Below are positions 6,284 through 11,739 of a stretch of DNA of 11,739 nt, in pieces. Position 1 is the stretch's first letter; each line of letters opens with the position of its first letter. The position numbers were made by a program, and so were the translations under genes. Origin of the DNA: Lachnospiraceae bacterium (GTDB lineage Bacteria; Bacillota; Clostridia; Lachnospirales; Lachnospiraceae); assembly GCA_014804285.1 (NCBI GenBank), contig JAAVAA010000028.1, forward strand, positions 7,929 through 19,667, given 5' to 3'. The notes beneath the pieces were generated by a model. It saw nothing but the letters and a program-made list of their open reading frames with translations, did not search any database and was not told the origin of the DNA.

Positions 6284-7675
6284 ATGTTTGTTGGAAGAGA
6301 AAAAGAGCTTTTTGACCTAAATAAAAGATATCAGTCTGGCAAATTTGAGTTTGCAGTTATTTATGGTCGGAGGCGTGTGGGCAAAACTACATTGATCAAT
6401 GAGTTTGTCAAAGATAAGGAGAGTATTGTTTATTCTGCGACTGAGACAAATAGCAGGAAAAATTTAATTGATCTGAGCAAAAGTATTTATGCGCTTTCTT
6501 CGGATTATGAAAATTCTTCAGGAATGTTTCTGGATTTTCAGACAGCACTTGAAGCAGTATTTCAAATTGCGAAAAAGCGCCGAATCGTATTTGTGATAGA
6601 CGAATATCCTTATTTAGCATCTTGCGCCGAAGGTATTGCTTCCGTATTTCAAATACTAATTGATCGATTTCATCAAGAGTCAAAATTATTTTTGATTCTT
6701 TGCGGATCGTCTATGTCTTTCATGGAAAATCAGGTTATGGGATATAAAAGCCCCCTTTATGGGCGCCGCACATGCCAATATAAGATAAAGCCTTTTGATT
6801 TTTTTGAGACAAAAAAATATTACAAAAAGATCCGGGGAGAAGATTTAGCCATTTTGTATGGAATTACGGGGGGTATTCCTTTGTATATATCCATGATGAA
6901 TGAAGAATTAACGATAGAAGAGAATATAAAAGATAATTTTTTGGTGCCCAGCGCTTATTTATATGAAGAGCCATTGAACCTGATCAAGCAGGAATGCCGT
7001 GATGCTTCGCAGTATAATACAATTATCGGTGCTATTGCTCAGGGAGCCTCCAGACTTTCCGAGATCTGTTCCAAAACAGGGATTGATACAGCTCTTGCAT
7101 CAAGTTACCTGAACAAATTATCCGGACTTGGAATTATTAAAAAAGAAATTCCTTTTGGGTTAAGTAACTCAAAAAGATCATGGTATGTACTTGAGGATTT
7201 TATGTTCCGATTTTGGTACTGTTTTGTGCAGGAAAATATTTCTGCAATCAATCGGGGAATGCAAGATCAGGTATATCTGCGGATTGCCCCGAATATGTCG
7301 GATTATATGGGAGAAGTTTTTGAGGAAATTTGTAAGCAATACCTTTGGAAGCTTTTGCTTGAAGGTAAGGCAGCAGTGAACTTTATGGATATCGGACGCT
7401 GGTGGGGAACAAATCCTGAAACCAGACAGCAGGTTGAAATTGACATTATGGGAATAGAGGATAAAGAAACAGCACTTTTTGGTGAATGTAAATGGAGAAA
7501 TGAAAAGACTGATCTGCAGGTTCTTGAAAAATTAGTTGCCTGTAGTGATTTGTTCCCGTATAAGAAAAAACATTTTTATTTGTTTTCTAAAAGCGAATTC
7601 ACAAAAGGATGTATGGAAAAGAGTAAGGAAATGGGTAATGTAACTCTTGTGACGTATCAAGAAATGTTGGAGTAA
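6284..7675 (+). CDS. AAA-type ATPase with DUF234-like nuclease-fold C terminus (second of tandem pair)
   Basis: A paralog of the preceding gene with the same order of parts: MFVGREKEL start, Walker A GRRRVGKT (28-35, K34), Walker B IVFVIDEYPYL (D106/E107), sensor-like LFLILCGSSMSFM (135-147), GITGGIPLYI (193-202), winged helix (about 245-290) and a C-terminal domain with FEEICKQYL, D387 in VEIDIMG and E401-C-K403 in FGECKW. The E-C-K triad falls at the same residue numbers as in the first copy. The ATG at 6284 is chosen over the in-frame ATG at 6272 for three reasons: GGAG (6274-6277) lies 6 nt before it, the 6272 codon overlaps the inverted repeat and has no ribosome-binding site, and the resulting 463 residues match the first paralog. 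The copies are clearly diverged in sequence, so the duplication is old or they arrived as a pair. Function is unknown; hetero-oligomers are possible but speculative. Confidence 0.9.
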   Translation: MFVGREKELFDLNKRYQSGKFEFAVIYGRRRVGKTTLINEFVKDKESIVYSATETNSRKNLIDLSKSIYALSSDYENSSGMFLDFQTALEAVFQIAKKRRIVFVIDEYPYLASCAEGIASVFQILIDRFHQESKLFLILCGSSMSFMENQVMGYKSPLYGRRTCQYKIKPFDFFETKKYYKKIRGEDLAILYGITGGIPLYISMMNEELTIEENIKDNFLVPSAYLYEEPLNLIKQECRDASQYNTIIGAIAQGASRLSEICSKTGIDTALASSYLNKLSGLGIIKKEIPFGLSNSKRSWYVLEDFMFRFWYCFVQENISAINRGMQDQVYLRIAPNMSDYMGEVFEEICKQYLWKLLLEGKAAVNFMDIGRWWGTNPETRQQVEIDIMGIEDKETALFGECKWRNEKTDLQVLEKLVACSDLFPYKKKHFYLFSKSEFTKGCMEKSKEMGNVTLVTYQEMLE

Positions 7676-7688
7676 TTCATTAAATACA

Positions 7689-7732
7689 AAAACCGGGAAC
7701 AACATGTTAAAGATGTTTCCGGTTTTATTTTT
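7689..7732 (+). terminator. Rho-independent terminator after the ATPase pair
   Basis: AAAACCGGGAACA (7689-7701) pairs with TGTTTCCGGTTTT (7714-7726), with one G-U pair and a 12-nt loop, followed by a run ending TATTTTTG. It lies 13 nt after the stop of the second ATPase and closes the plus-strand unit. The A-rich left flank could also let it work for minus-strand transcription coming from the broken gene pair. Confidence 0.85.
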
Positions 7733-7814
7733 GTATTAATAAACTGAGTTTTAATTTCGTCTCTCCGATTGCCCCAAGCATATCTAAGATGTTAACTGTT
7801 TCAAACTGTCTCAA
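7725..7814 (-). pseudogene. Possible truncated remnant of a GNAT-toxin-like gene
   Basis: A minus-strand frame reading about 29 residues, from a possible TTG start (7814-7812) that overlaps the stop of the antitoxin-like frame (TTGA), contains ILDMLGAIGETKLKLSLL and ends at a TAA inside the terminator. From memory, small GNAT-family genes that follow the antitoxin-like family in Lachnospiraceae start with a similar xxGExKxKxILSSFSC segment, so this may be the first codons of such a gene with the rest lost. It is very short and could be chance. Confidence 0.25.
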
Positions 7815-7995
7815 TCTGTAGCATCTCCTTTCTCCATTAATCGTCGGATGGCATCATAATCTGTTAAGGGTGGTTTAACTGGTATAGATGATTTTCTTTT
7901 TGGCTTTTTTCGGACGCTTCAAGGGCGTCAATAAAAGCTTCCGCTTTTTTGGGGTCATTAATTTTCACCTTTGTAAAAATACTTGATGTTGCCAT
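7811..7995 (-). pseudogene. Antitoxin-like small protein gene, frameshifted
   Basis: The minus-strand gene starts with ATG at 7995 behind AGGAGG (8010-8005) and encodes MATSSIFTKVKINDPKKAEA then FIDALEASEK, before ending early at 7864 with 43 codons. The -1 frame continues the expected protein, PKRKSSIPVKPPLTD then YDAIRRLMEKGDATD, to a TGA at 7811. Adding one A to the A6 run (plus-strand T6 at 7905-7910) restores one 61-codon frame reading EASEKKPKRKSS. This layout (IFTxVKIxDPxKAEAFIDALEAS, then PKRK, then LTDxDAIRxLM) is one I recall as a small Lachnospiraceae protein family, usually unnamed and often beside a GNAT-like gene. An antitoxin role is inference. The break may be a real mutation, a phase-variable tract or a base-call error. 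Confidence 0.7.
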
Positions 7996-8025
7996 ACATA
8001 AATACCTCCTTCATCGGTTTTCACT

Positions 8026-8062
8026 TATAGTATACGTTCAATTTCTACATAGTTATACTATA
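8026..8062. repeat. Inverted repeat upstream of the broken small gene
   Basis: TATAGTATA (8026-8034) and TATACTATA (8054-8062) form exact 9-bp arms around a 19-nt loop. They lie 31 nt upstream of the start codon of the minus-strand antitoxin-like gene. The position fits an operator for self-repression by a toxin-antitoxin-type module, but no convincing -35/-10 pair was found for either strand. The rest of 8063-8124 shows nothing I can name. Confidence 0.4.
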
Positions 8063-8124
8063 TTAATGTTTCATTCATATTTTATCGTAGGCTATAACTA
8101 TGGTCAACAAACGGATTTTATATT

Positions 8125-8157
8125 TTAGAGAAATTTTAGAGACTGCTCTGCTATATA
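8125..8157 (+). promoter_or_regulatory. Activator-type promoter of the first DUF5666-like lipoprotein, TTAGAG repeats
   Basis: TTAGAG occurs at 8125-8130 and 8136-8141 (11-bp period), followed after 10 bp by the -10 TATATA (8152-8157). The expected -35 position holds AGAAAT, which is not a -35 box. A start near 8164 would put the repeats at about -39 and -28. This suits an OmpR-type activator. The element is nearly duplicated at 8836-8868. Confidence 0.6.
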
Positions 8158-8207
8158 TATGCATGCAAAGCAATTAAGTGATTAAGAAATTATGGAGGTT
8201 ATTTGGT

Positions 8208-8810
8208 ATGAAGAAAAAGTGGATTATGGCAGCAGGATTATGTGTGTTTATTATTACAGTGGGCATAGGGTGTGGTGCTAAGAATGAGGAGCCGCAAGCA
8301 GTAACAGTTGAGAGGACAGGGACTTCGGAGAGTGAACAGACACAGAAGAATGAAATATCTCAGGATGGTGAATCAACAAAGGAAAACAGTCAAATACAAG
8401 ATAGTGAAAAAGTAAACGTAGATGAACCAGTTGAAGACGGCGGTTTGACAGACTTGTCGAGAGGTGAAAAGAGTGCTGAAAAGTTGGAAGGTAATGTAAA
8501 AAGCATTGGTGATGACAGTGTAGTTATTATTAAAGCAATAATAGAAGAGAGGGGCGATGAAAGTAAGGTTATGGTAGGTGTTGCGCCCGGGTATGAAGCG
8601 GAAGAAGATCTGGTAAATGTCAATTTTCAGGAAACTACAGAATATGAGCTTCGAGTTGTAAAAAATGGCGGTGTAAACCCTGACGAGGATGTTACCGTAA
8701 AAAAGGCGTCTTTTTCAGATATGAAAGAGGGTGCATCAGTTTCTCTGGAAGGTTATTATGAAGGGGATACCTTTGTTGCAGAAAAAGTTGTTCTCTACAA
8801 GTTTGTATAG
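8208..8810 (+). CDS. Small lipoprotein with DUF5666-like domain (paralog A)
   Basis: A 200-residue secreted lipoprotein. Signal peptide MKKKWIMAAGLCVFIITVGIGC has the lipidated cysteine at 22. A highly acidic Ser/Glu/Gln-rich linker (about 25-95) would act as a spacer. The C-terminal domain (about 97-200) begins GNVKSIGDDSVVII and ends YYEGDTFVAEKVVLY. This is the pattern of DUF5666-type beta-rich domains, in which a G-x-V-x-S-I opening and a late G-x-x-x-G-x-x-F-x-A strand recur. The function of such domains is not established. The start at 8208 is chosen because GGAGG (8194-8198) precedes it by 9 nt and the signal peptide begins there; a GTG at 8178 in the same frame has no ribosome-binding site. 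The next gene encodes its paralog, and no terminator separates them. Confidence 0.85.
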   Translation: MKKKWIMAAGLCVFIITVGIGCGAKNEEPQAVTVERTGTSESEQTQKNEISQDGESTKENSQIQDSEKVNVDEPVEDGGLTDLSRGEKSAEKLEGNVKSIGDDSVVIIKAIIEERGDESKVMVGVAPGYEAEEDLVNVNFQETTEYELRVVKNGGVNPDEDVTVKKASFSDMKEGASVSLEGYYEGDTFVAEKVVLYKFV

Positions 8811-8835
8811 AAGTTTAAAAATATTTTAAAGAAAC

Positions 8836-8868
8836 TTAGAGAAAGTTTAGAGATTGCTTTGTTATGAT
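8836..8868 (+). promoter_or_regulatory. Activator-type promoter of the second DUF5666-like lipoprotein, TTAGAG repeats
   Basis: TTAGAG lies at 8836-8841 and 8847-8852 (11-bp period), then 10 bp, then the -10 TATGAT (8863-8868). The spacing is identical to the element at 8125-8157. Over 30 aligned positions (8125-8154 against 8836-8865) 26 bases match. A weaker third copy, TTAAAG, lies at 8826-8831. The start of transcription near 8875 also rules out the earlier in-frame ATG at 8854 as the gene start. Confidence 0.65.
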
Positions 8869-8904
8869 ACAAAAGACAAAATAGAAAAAGGAGTTCAGGA
8901 TAAA

Positions 8905-9477
8905 ATGAAAATTAGATACAATCTGGCAGCAGGACTGATATTGCTTATGGGTCTGGTTGTTGGGTGCAGTGGGAAAGAGCCAGAGGAAGCTCCAGCGGTT
9001 GCAATAGAAAACATAAAGGATATGGAAGAGACAGTAGGGGAAGAACAACCGGAAAATGAAGCAGTGCCTGATAGTAATGTACAGTCCGAAGAAGATGTGC
9101 GGCAAGAACAAGAGGAAGAAAATGTGTATAAAATATCACCGAATAAAGAAGGGGAAGAGAGTCTTTCCGGAAAGGTGAAAAGCATCGGAGAAAACAGCGT
9201 GATCATCAGTAAAATATTTGTAGAAGACGGCGAAGATGGAAACAGCAGTATTGTTATATTCCCGGGGGAAGGCGGCAGGGAAGAGGAGCTGGTGACAGTA
9301 AATTTTACAGATGCCACGGAATTTCACCACTGGACCATCAAAAGTGGCGGTGGGGACATTGATATGAGAGGGTCTTCTTTTTCAGAAATTGCAGTAGGTT
9401 CAGGACTGGAGATGTCCGGGAATTATGACGGGGATACCTTTATTGCAAGGAAAGTGATTATAGAAGTATATGAATAA
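8905..9477 (+). CDS. Small lipoprotein with DUF5666-like domain (paralog B)
   Basis: A 190-residue lipoprotein homologous to the preceding one. The signal peptide runs to lipobox VVGC with Cys21, followed by an acidic Glu/Gln-rich linker (about 25-85). The C-terminal domain (about 91-190) begins SGKVKSIGENSVIISK and ends NYDGDTFIARKVIIEVYE. Shared landmarks with paralog A are KSIG-x-x-SV-x-I, the V-x-VNF-x-x-x-T-E strand, SFS, and Y-x-GDTF-x-A-x-KV. The most different parts are the linker and a Gly-rich loop (GEGGREEE here). The start at 8905 is preferred on the signal peptide and AAAAGGAG (8886-8893, spacing 11 nt, rather long). It has its own activator-type promoter and is probably also co-transcribed with the large lipoprotein 54 nt downstream. 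The role is unknown; a surface stress or ligand-sensing role is speculation. Confidence 0.85.
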   Translation: MKIRYNLAAGLILLMGLVVGCSGKEPEEAPAVAIENIKDMEETVGEEQPENEAVPDSNVQSEEDVRQEQEEENVYKISPNKEGEESLSGKVKSIGENSVIISKIFVEDGEDGNSSIVIFPGEGGREEELVTVNFTDATEFHHWTIKSGGGDIDMRGSSFSEIAVGSGLEMSGNYDGDTFIARKVIIEVYE

Positions 9478-9483
9478 AGCAGA

Positions 9484-9509
9484 ATATCCTGACTTATATG
9501 TGAGGATAT
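9484..9509 (+). repeat. Intergenic hairpin before the large lipoprotein gene
   Basis: ATATCCT (9484-9490) pairs with AGGATAT (9503-9509) around a 12-nt loop. It sits between the second small lipoprotein and the ribosome-binding site AAGGAG (9521-9526). There is no T-tract, so it is more likely a processing or mRNA-stability element than a terminator; partial attenuation is possible. Confidence 0.35.
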
Positions 9510-9531
9510 CAGCTTTCAGAAAGGAGCAGAA

Positions 9532-11739
9532 ATGAGGAAAAGTATGAAAAAAAGGATTTTATGTCTGCTATTAACAGTAATGATGGTAGTGATGGCAGCA
9601 GGGTGCGGCGGGCAGGATACATCAGGAAATCCTGTTGGGGATAGCAGCCAGAGCAGTTCATCTGCTGAAGGGCAGCAGGAGAACAGGCAGGCAATAGACG
9701 ATGTAACGCCGTCCGAAAATGTAGCTATGGGGAGGTATGTGGAGGAAGAGATCGATATTTCTGAGTATACCAGTAATGTTTTAGATATGCAGATGCTGTC
9801 CGATGGAAGCATCATGATACTGAGCCAGTCGAATTTTCCTATTATTTCTAAGGATCATGGCATCACTTGGGAAGAAAAGGAAGTGCAATGGCTTACAGAC
9901 TGTTTTGAAAAATCCGATTATATTTTTGCTGCAAAAGCAGCGCCTGACGGTACCATAGGGGTTGTTTACAGTGTGCATGGTGATGAAGATATGCATGGAA
10001 ATGTTGTGTTGATTAAACCCGATGGAACAGTTATTCCGGTGGAAGTGTCTATGGAGAATGATGAGGCAAGTTTAAATGATATTTGGGTCTCTGATACAGG
10101 GCGGTTTTTTGTAACCAGCTATCAGGATCGGAATATTTATGAGGTGAAAGAGGATGGAAGCAGTGAAATCTTTTTATCCCCACAGCAGAGAGCGGATTAT
10201 GTTAAGGTTGTCGGCAATGTAGCGGCAGTAGACAGTTACGCAAACGCAGAAAGAGTATTTGAACTCTATGATATAGAAACCAAGGAACTGATTGACGATG
10301 AGGTGTTGCAGTCCTTCTTAAAAGATTATTACAGTGAACGGAGCTCCAATGGTAATTATTACTATAGTATGATTTACTTTATGGATAAAGATAATGTAAT
10401 TTACTTGGCAGGCAGAAAAGGCGTTCACCGGCATGTAATAGGAGGAAGCGCAGTCGAGCAGTTGGTGGACGGAGGATTATCCCGTCTTGGAAGTCCTGAT
10501 TATGGGATTGTGGGATTTTTACCTTTGAGCGATACAGAGTTTTTAGGATTATTTGCAAATTTAAAGCTAATAAAATTTACTTATGACCCTGATGTGCCTA
10601 CCGTTCCTAACAATAGAATCAAGGTATATAGCCTTGAGGAGAGCAGCGCGCTTCGGGTTGCAATTTCTGCTTATCAGGTGAAGAATCCGGATATGTTTAT
10701 CGAATATGAGGTAGGAATAGAAAGCGGAAGTTCCGTAACGAGAGATGATGCTTTGAAAAAGTTAAATACCCAGATTGTGGCAGGAGAAGGGCCTGACCTG
10801 TTGTGTTTAAGCGGGCTTCCCATTGATTCTTACGTGGATAAGGGATTGCTTAAGGATGTAAGCACTCTGGTCAGTGACCTGGAAAAAGAAGAAAATATGT
10901 TTGAGAATTTATTCCAGGCATTTGAAAAAGACGGAGCGCTTTACATGGTACCTGGTCAGATTTATCTGACAATGATAGGAGGGCATGAAAAGTATGTTTC
11001 TCAGATGAATGACTTAAAGACAATTGCAGATGAGGTGGAAAAAATGAGGGAGGATTATCCGGGAAAAGACCTGCTTGGCATGGGTCAGGCAAAACAGGTT
11101 ATGAAAGGATTTGCCCTCTCATCAGCGCCGGCATGGAAGACAGAAAACGGGGAACTTGACAAGGAGGCTGTGGAAGAATTCCTTACACAGACCAAACGGA
11201 TTTACGAAGCACAGATGGATGGTCTTGATGAAGAGTGTTTGGAAAGGTTTACGATGATCAATGATATATTCACAGATGAATATGGTGAAAACTGGATGTA
11301 TGATAATCGGTTTTATTATGCTTCCGAAATAGATTTGATTGGAAATGTTACACAATTAGAAATAGGTTCCCTGACTTATCCTTATGGTTATTTTGAAGAG
11401 GTTTCTACCCCAAGAAATAAAGGCGGTGAAGACGTTATTTTCAAACCGGTAAGCGGACAGTGCAGTAATATATTTACAGCCGACCTTTTACTGGGAATCA
11501 ATGCGGCTTCTCCCAGAACAGAATATGCAGAGGACTTCTTAAAAGAACTCCTTGGCAAGGAAACACAGGCAGCAATGGGAGGGCTTGCTGTTAACAGAGA
11601 TGCCATGGAAGAGTTGTTCACTCCAAAAGAAAATATGCTTGGGGAAAATGGCGAGTATGGAAGTATCGGCTCGTCAAGCTGGGATGGCGAAATGATAAGT
11701 GTACAAGTTTATTTCCCGGATCAGGAGCAGATTGATAAC
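9532..11739 (+). CDS. Large lipoprotein: beta-propeller-like region fused to solute-binding domain (3' end outside window)
   Basis: The frame is open from the ATG at 9532 to the window end (736 codons) and continues beyond it. The signal peptide MRKSMKKRILCLLLTVMMVV ends in lipobox MAAGC, Cys25, followed by a Ser/Gln-rich linker. AAGGAG (9521-9526) lies 5 nt before the chosen ATG; M5 is less well placed. Residues about 65-360 are strand-rich with an Asp-box-like SKDHGITW (106-113) and repeated blocks such as PDGTIGVVYS and SDTGRFFVTS, resembling a propeller. From about 363, IKVYSLEESSALRVAISAYQ followed by TQIVAGEGPDLLCL, ALYMVPGQIY and a later LLLGINAASPRTEYAEDFLKEL match an ABC-type extracellular solute-binding protein fold. 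It would act on the outer membrane face and capture or sense a ligand. No permease gene is in the window, and the ligand is unknown. Confidence 0.85.
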   Translation, partial: MRKSMKKRILCLLLTVMMVVMAAGCGGQDTSGNPVGDSSQSSSSAEGQQENRQAIDDVTPSENVAMGRYVEEEIDISEYTSNVLDMQMLSDGSIMILSQSNFPIISKDHGITWEEKEVQWLTDCFEKSDYIFAAKAAPDGTIGVVYSVHGDEDMHGNVVLIKPDGTVIPVEVSMENDEASLNDIWVSDTGRFFVTSYQDRNIYEVKEDGSSEIFLSPQQRADYVKVVGNVAAVDSYANAERVFELYDIETKELIDDEVLQSFLKDYYSERSSNGNYYYSMIYFMDKDNVIYLAGRKGVHRHVIGGSAVEQLVDGGLSRLGSPDYGIVGFLPLSDTEFLGLFANLKLIKFTYDPDVPTVPNNRIKVYSLEESSALRVAISAYQVKNPDMFIEYEVGIESGSSVTRDDALKKLNTQIVAGEGPDLLCLSGLPIDSYVDKGLLKDVSTLVSDLEKEENMFENLFQAFEKDGALYMVPGQIYLTMIGGHEKYVSQMNDLKTIADEVEKMREDYPGKDLLGMGQAKQVMKGFALSSAPAWKTENGELDKEAVEEFLTQTKRIYEAQMDGLDEECLERFTMINDIFTDEYGENWMYDNRFYYASEIDLIGNVTQLEIGSLTYPYGYFEEVSTPRNKGGEDVIFKPVSGQCSNIFTADLLLGINAASPRTEYAEDFLKELLGKETQAAMGGLAVNRDAMEELFTPKENMLGENGEYGSIGSSSWDGEMISVQVYFPDQEQIDN

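Noticed and set aside
7864..7995. Programmed -1 frameshifting in the small antitoxin-like gene
   Set aside because: The bases around the A6 run, read in the starting frame, do not form a canonical slippery heptamer with the required codon phase, and a simple A7-to-A6 deletion explains the break.
8390..8623. Ser/Thr-rich minus-strand frames opposite the small lipoproteins (also around 8895-9317)
   Set aside because: They are antisense readings of acidic coding sequence and have no independent support.
8814..8830. AT-only hairpin TTTAAAA-ATA-TTTTAAA as a terminator between the two small lipoproteins
   Set aside because: The stem has no G-C pairs and no T-tract; it is probably part of the AT-rich upstream promoter region.
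1..11739. CRISPR arrays, tRNA, rRNA or riboswitches
   Set aside because: No regularly spaced repeats, cloverleaf sequences or recognisable aptamer motifs were seen in the intergenic stretches.

Overview
The window looks like a chromosomal segment from a Gram-positive, low-to-moderate GC Clostridia genome, most likely Lachnospiraceae. The basis is AGGAGG-type Shine-Dalgarno sequences before most genes, TATAAT-like promoters, several lipobox lipoproteins, an AgrC-like GHKL kinase, an OmpR-type two-component pair and the general protein style. The genus cannot be fixed from sequence reading alone.

Layout. (1) 1-1679, plus strand: the 3' end of an AgrC-type histidine kinase overlaps by 4 nt a serine-hydrolase (class C beta-lactamase/esterase fold) gene. 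(2) 1722-2551, plus strand: a lipoprotein of unknown function with its own promoter, whose spacer holds a perfect 14-bp palindrome. (3) 2571-4582, minus strand: an OmpR-family response regulator and sensor kinase. Their promoter carries an 11-bp-period direct repeat, probably for autoregulation. (4) 4734-7675, plus strand: two tandem paralogous AAA-type ATPases (ATPase_2 domain plus DUF234-like, PD-(D/E)xK-like C terminus). With start sites set by ribosome-binding sites, both are exactly 463 residues. Each has its own palindrome-bearing promoter, and the second has a perfect 18-bp inverted repeat overlapping a near-consensus promoter. A rho-independent terminator follows. (5) 7725-7995, minus strand: a decaying small gene pair, namely a 61-codon antitoxin-like gene broken by a one-base deletion in a poly-A run and a short remnant of a second gene. 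(6) 8125-11739, plus strand: two paralogous small lipoproteins (DUF5666-like) behind nearly identical promoters with TTAGAG direct repeats. A large lipoprotein follows, joining a beta-propeller-like N-terminal half to an ABC-type solute-binding domain; it runs off the window end.

Working together. The window mixes envelope sensing (two kinases, one regulator), four surface lipoproteins and an AT-rich ATPase/broken-gene block that looks like accessory DNA. The two DUF5666-like lipoproteins appear to form one regulon because their promoters match at 26 of 30 positions and lack a -35 box. That implies an OmpR-type activator, possibly but not demonstrably the regulator encoded here. The most unusual element is the twin ATPase locus with its dedicated palindromic control elements.
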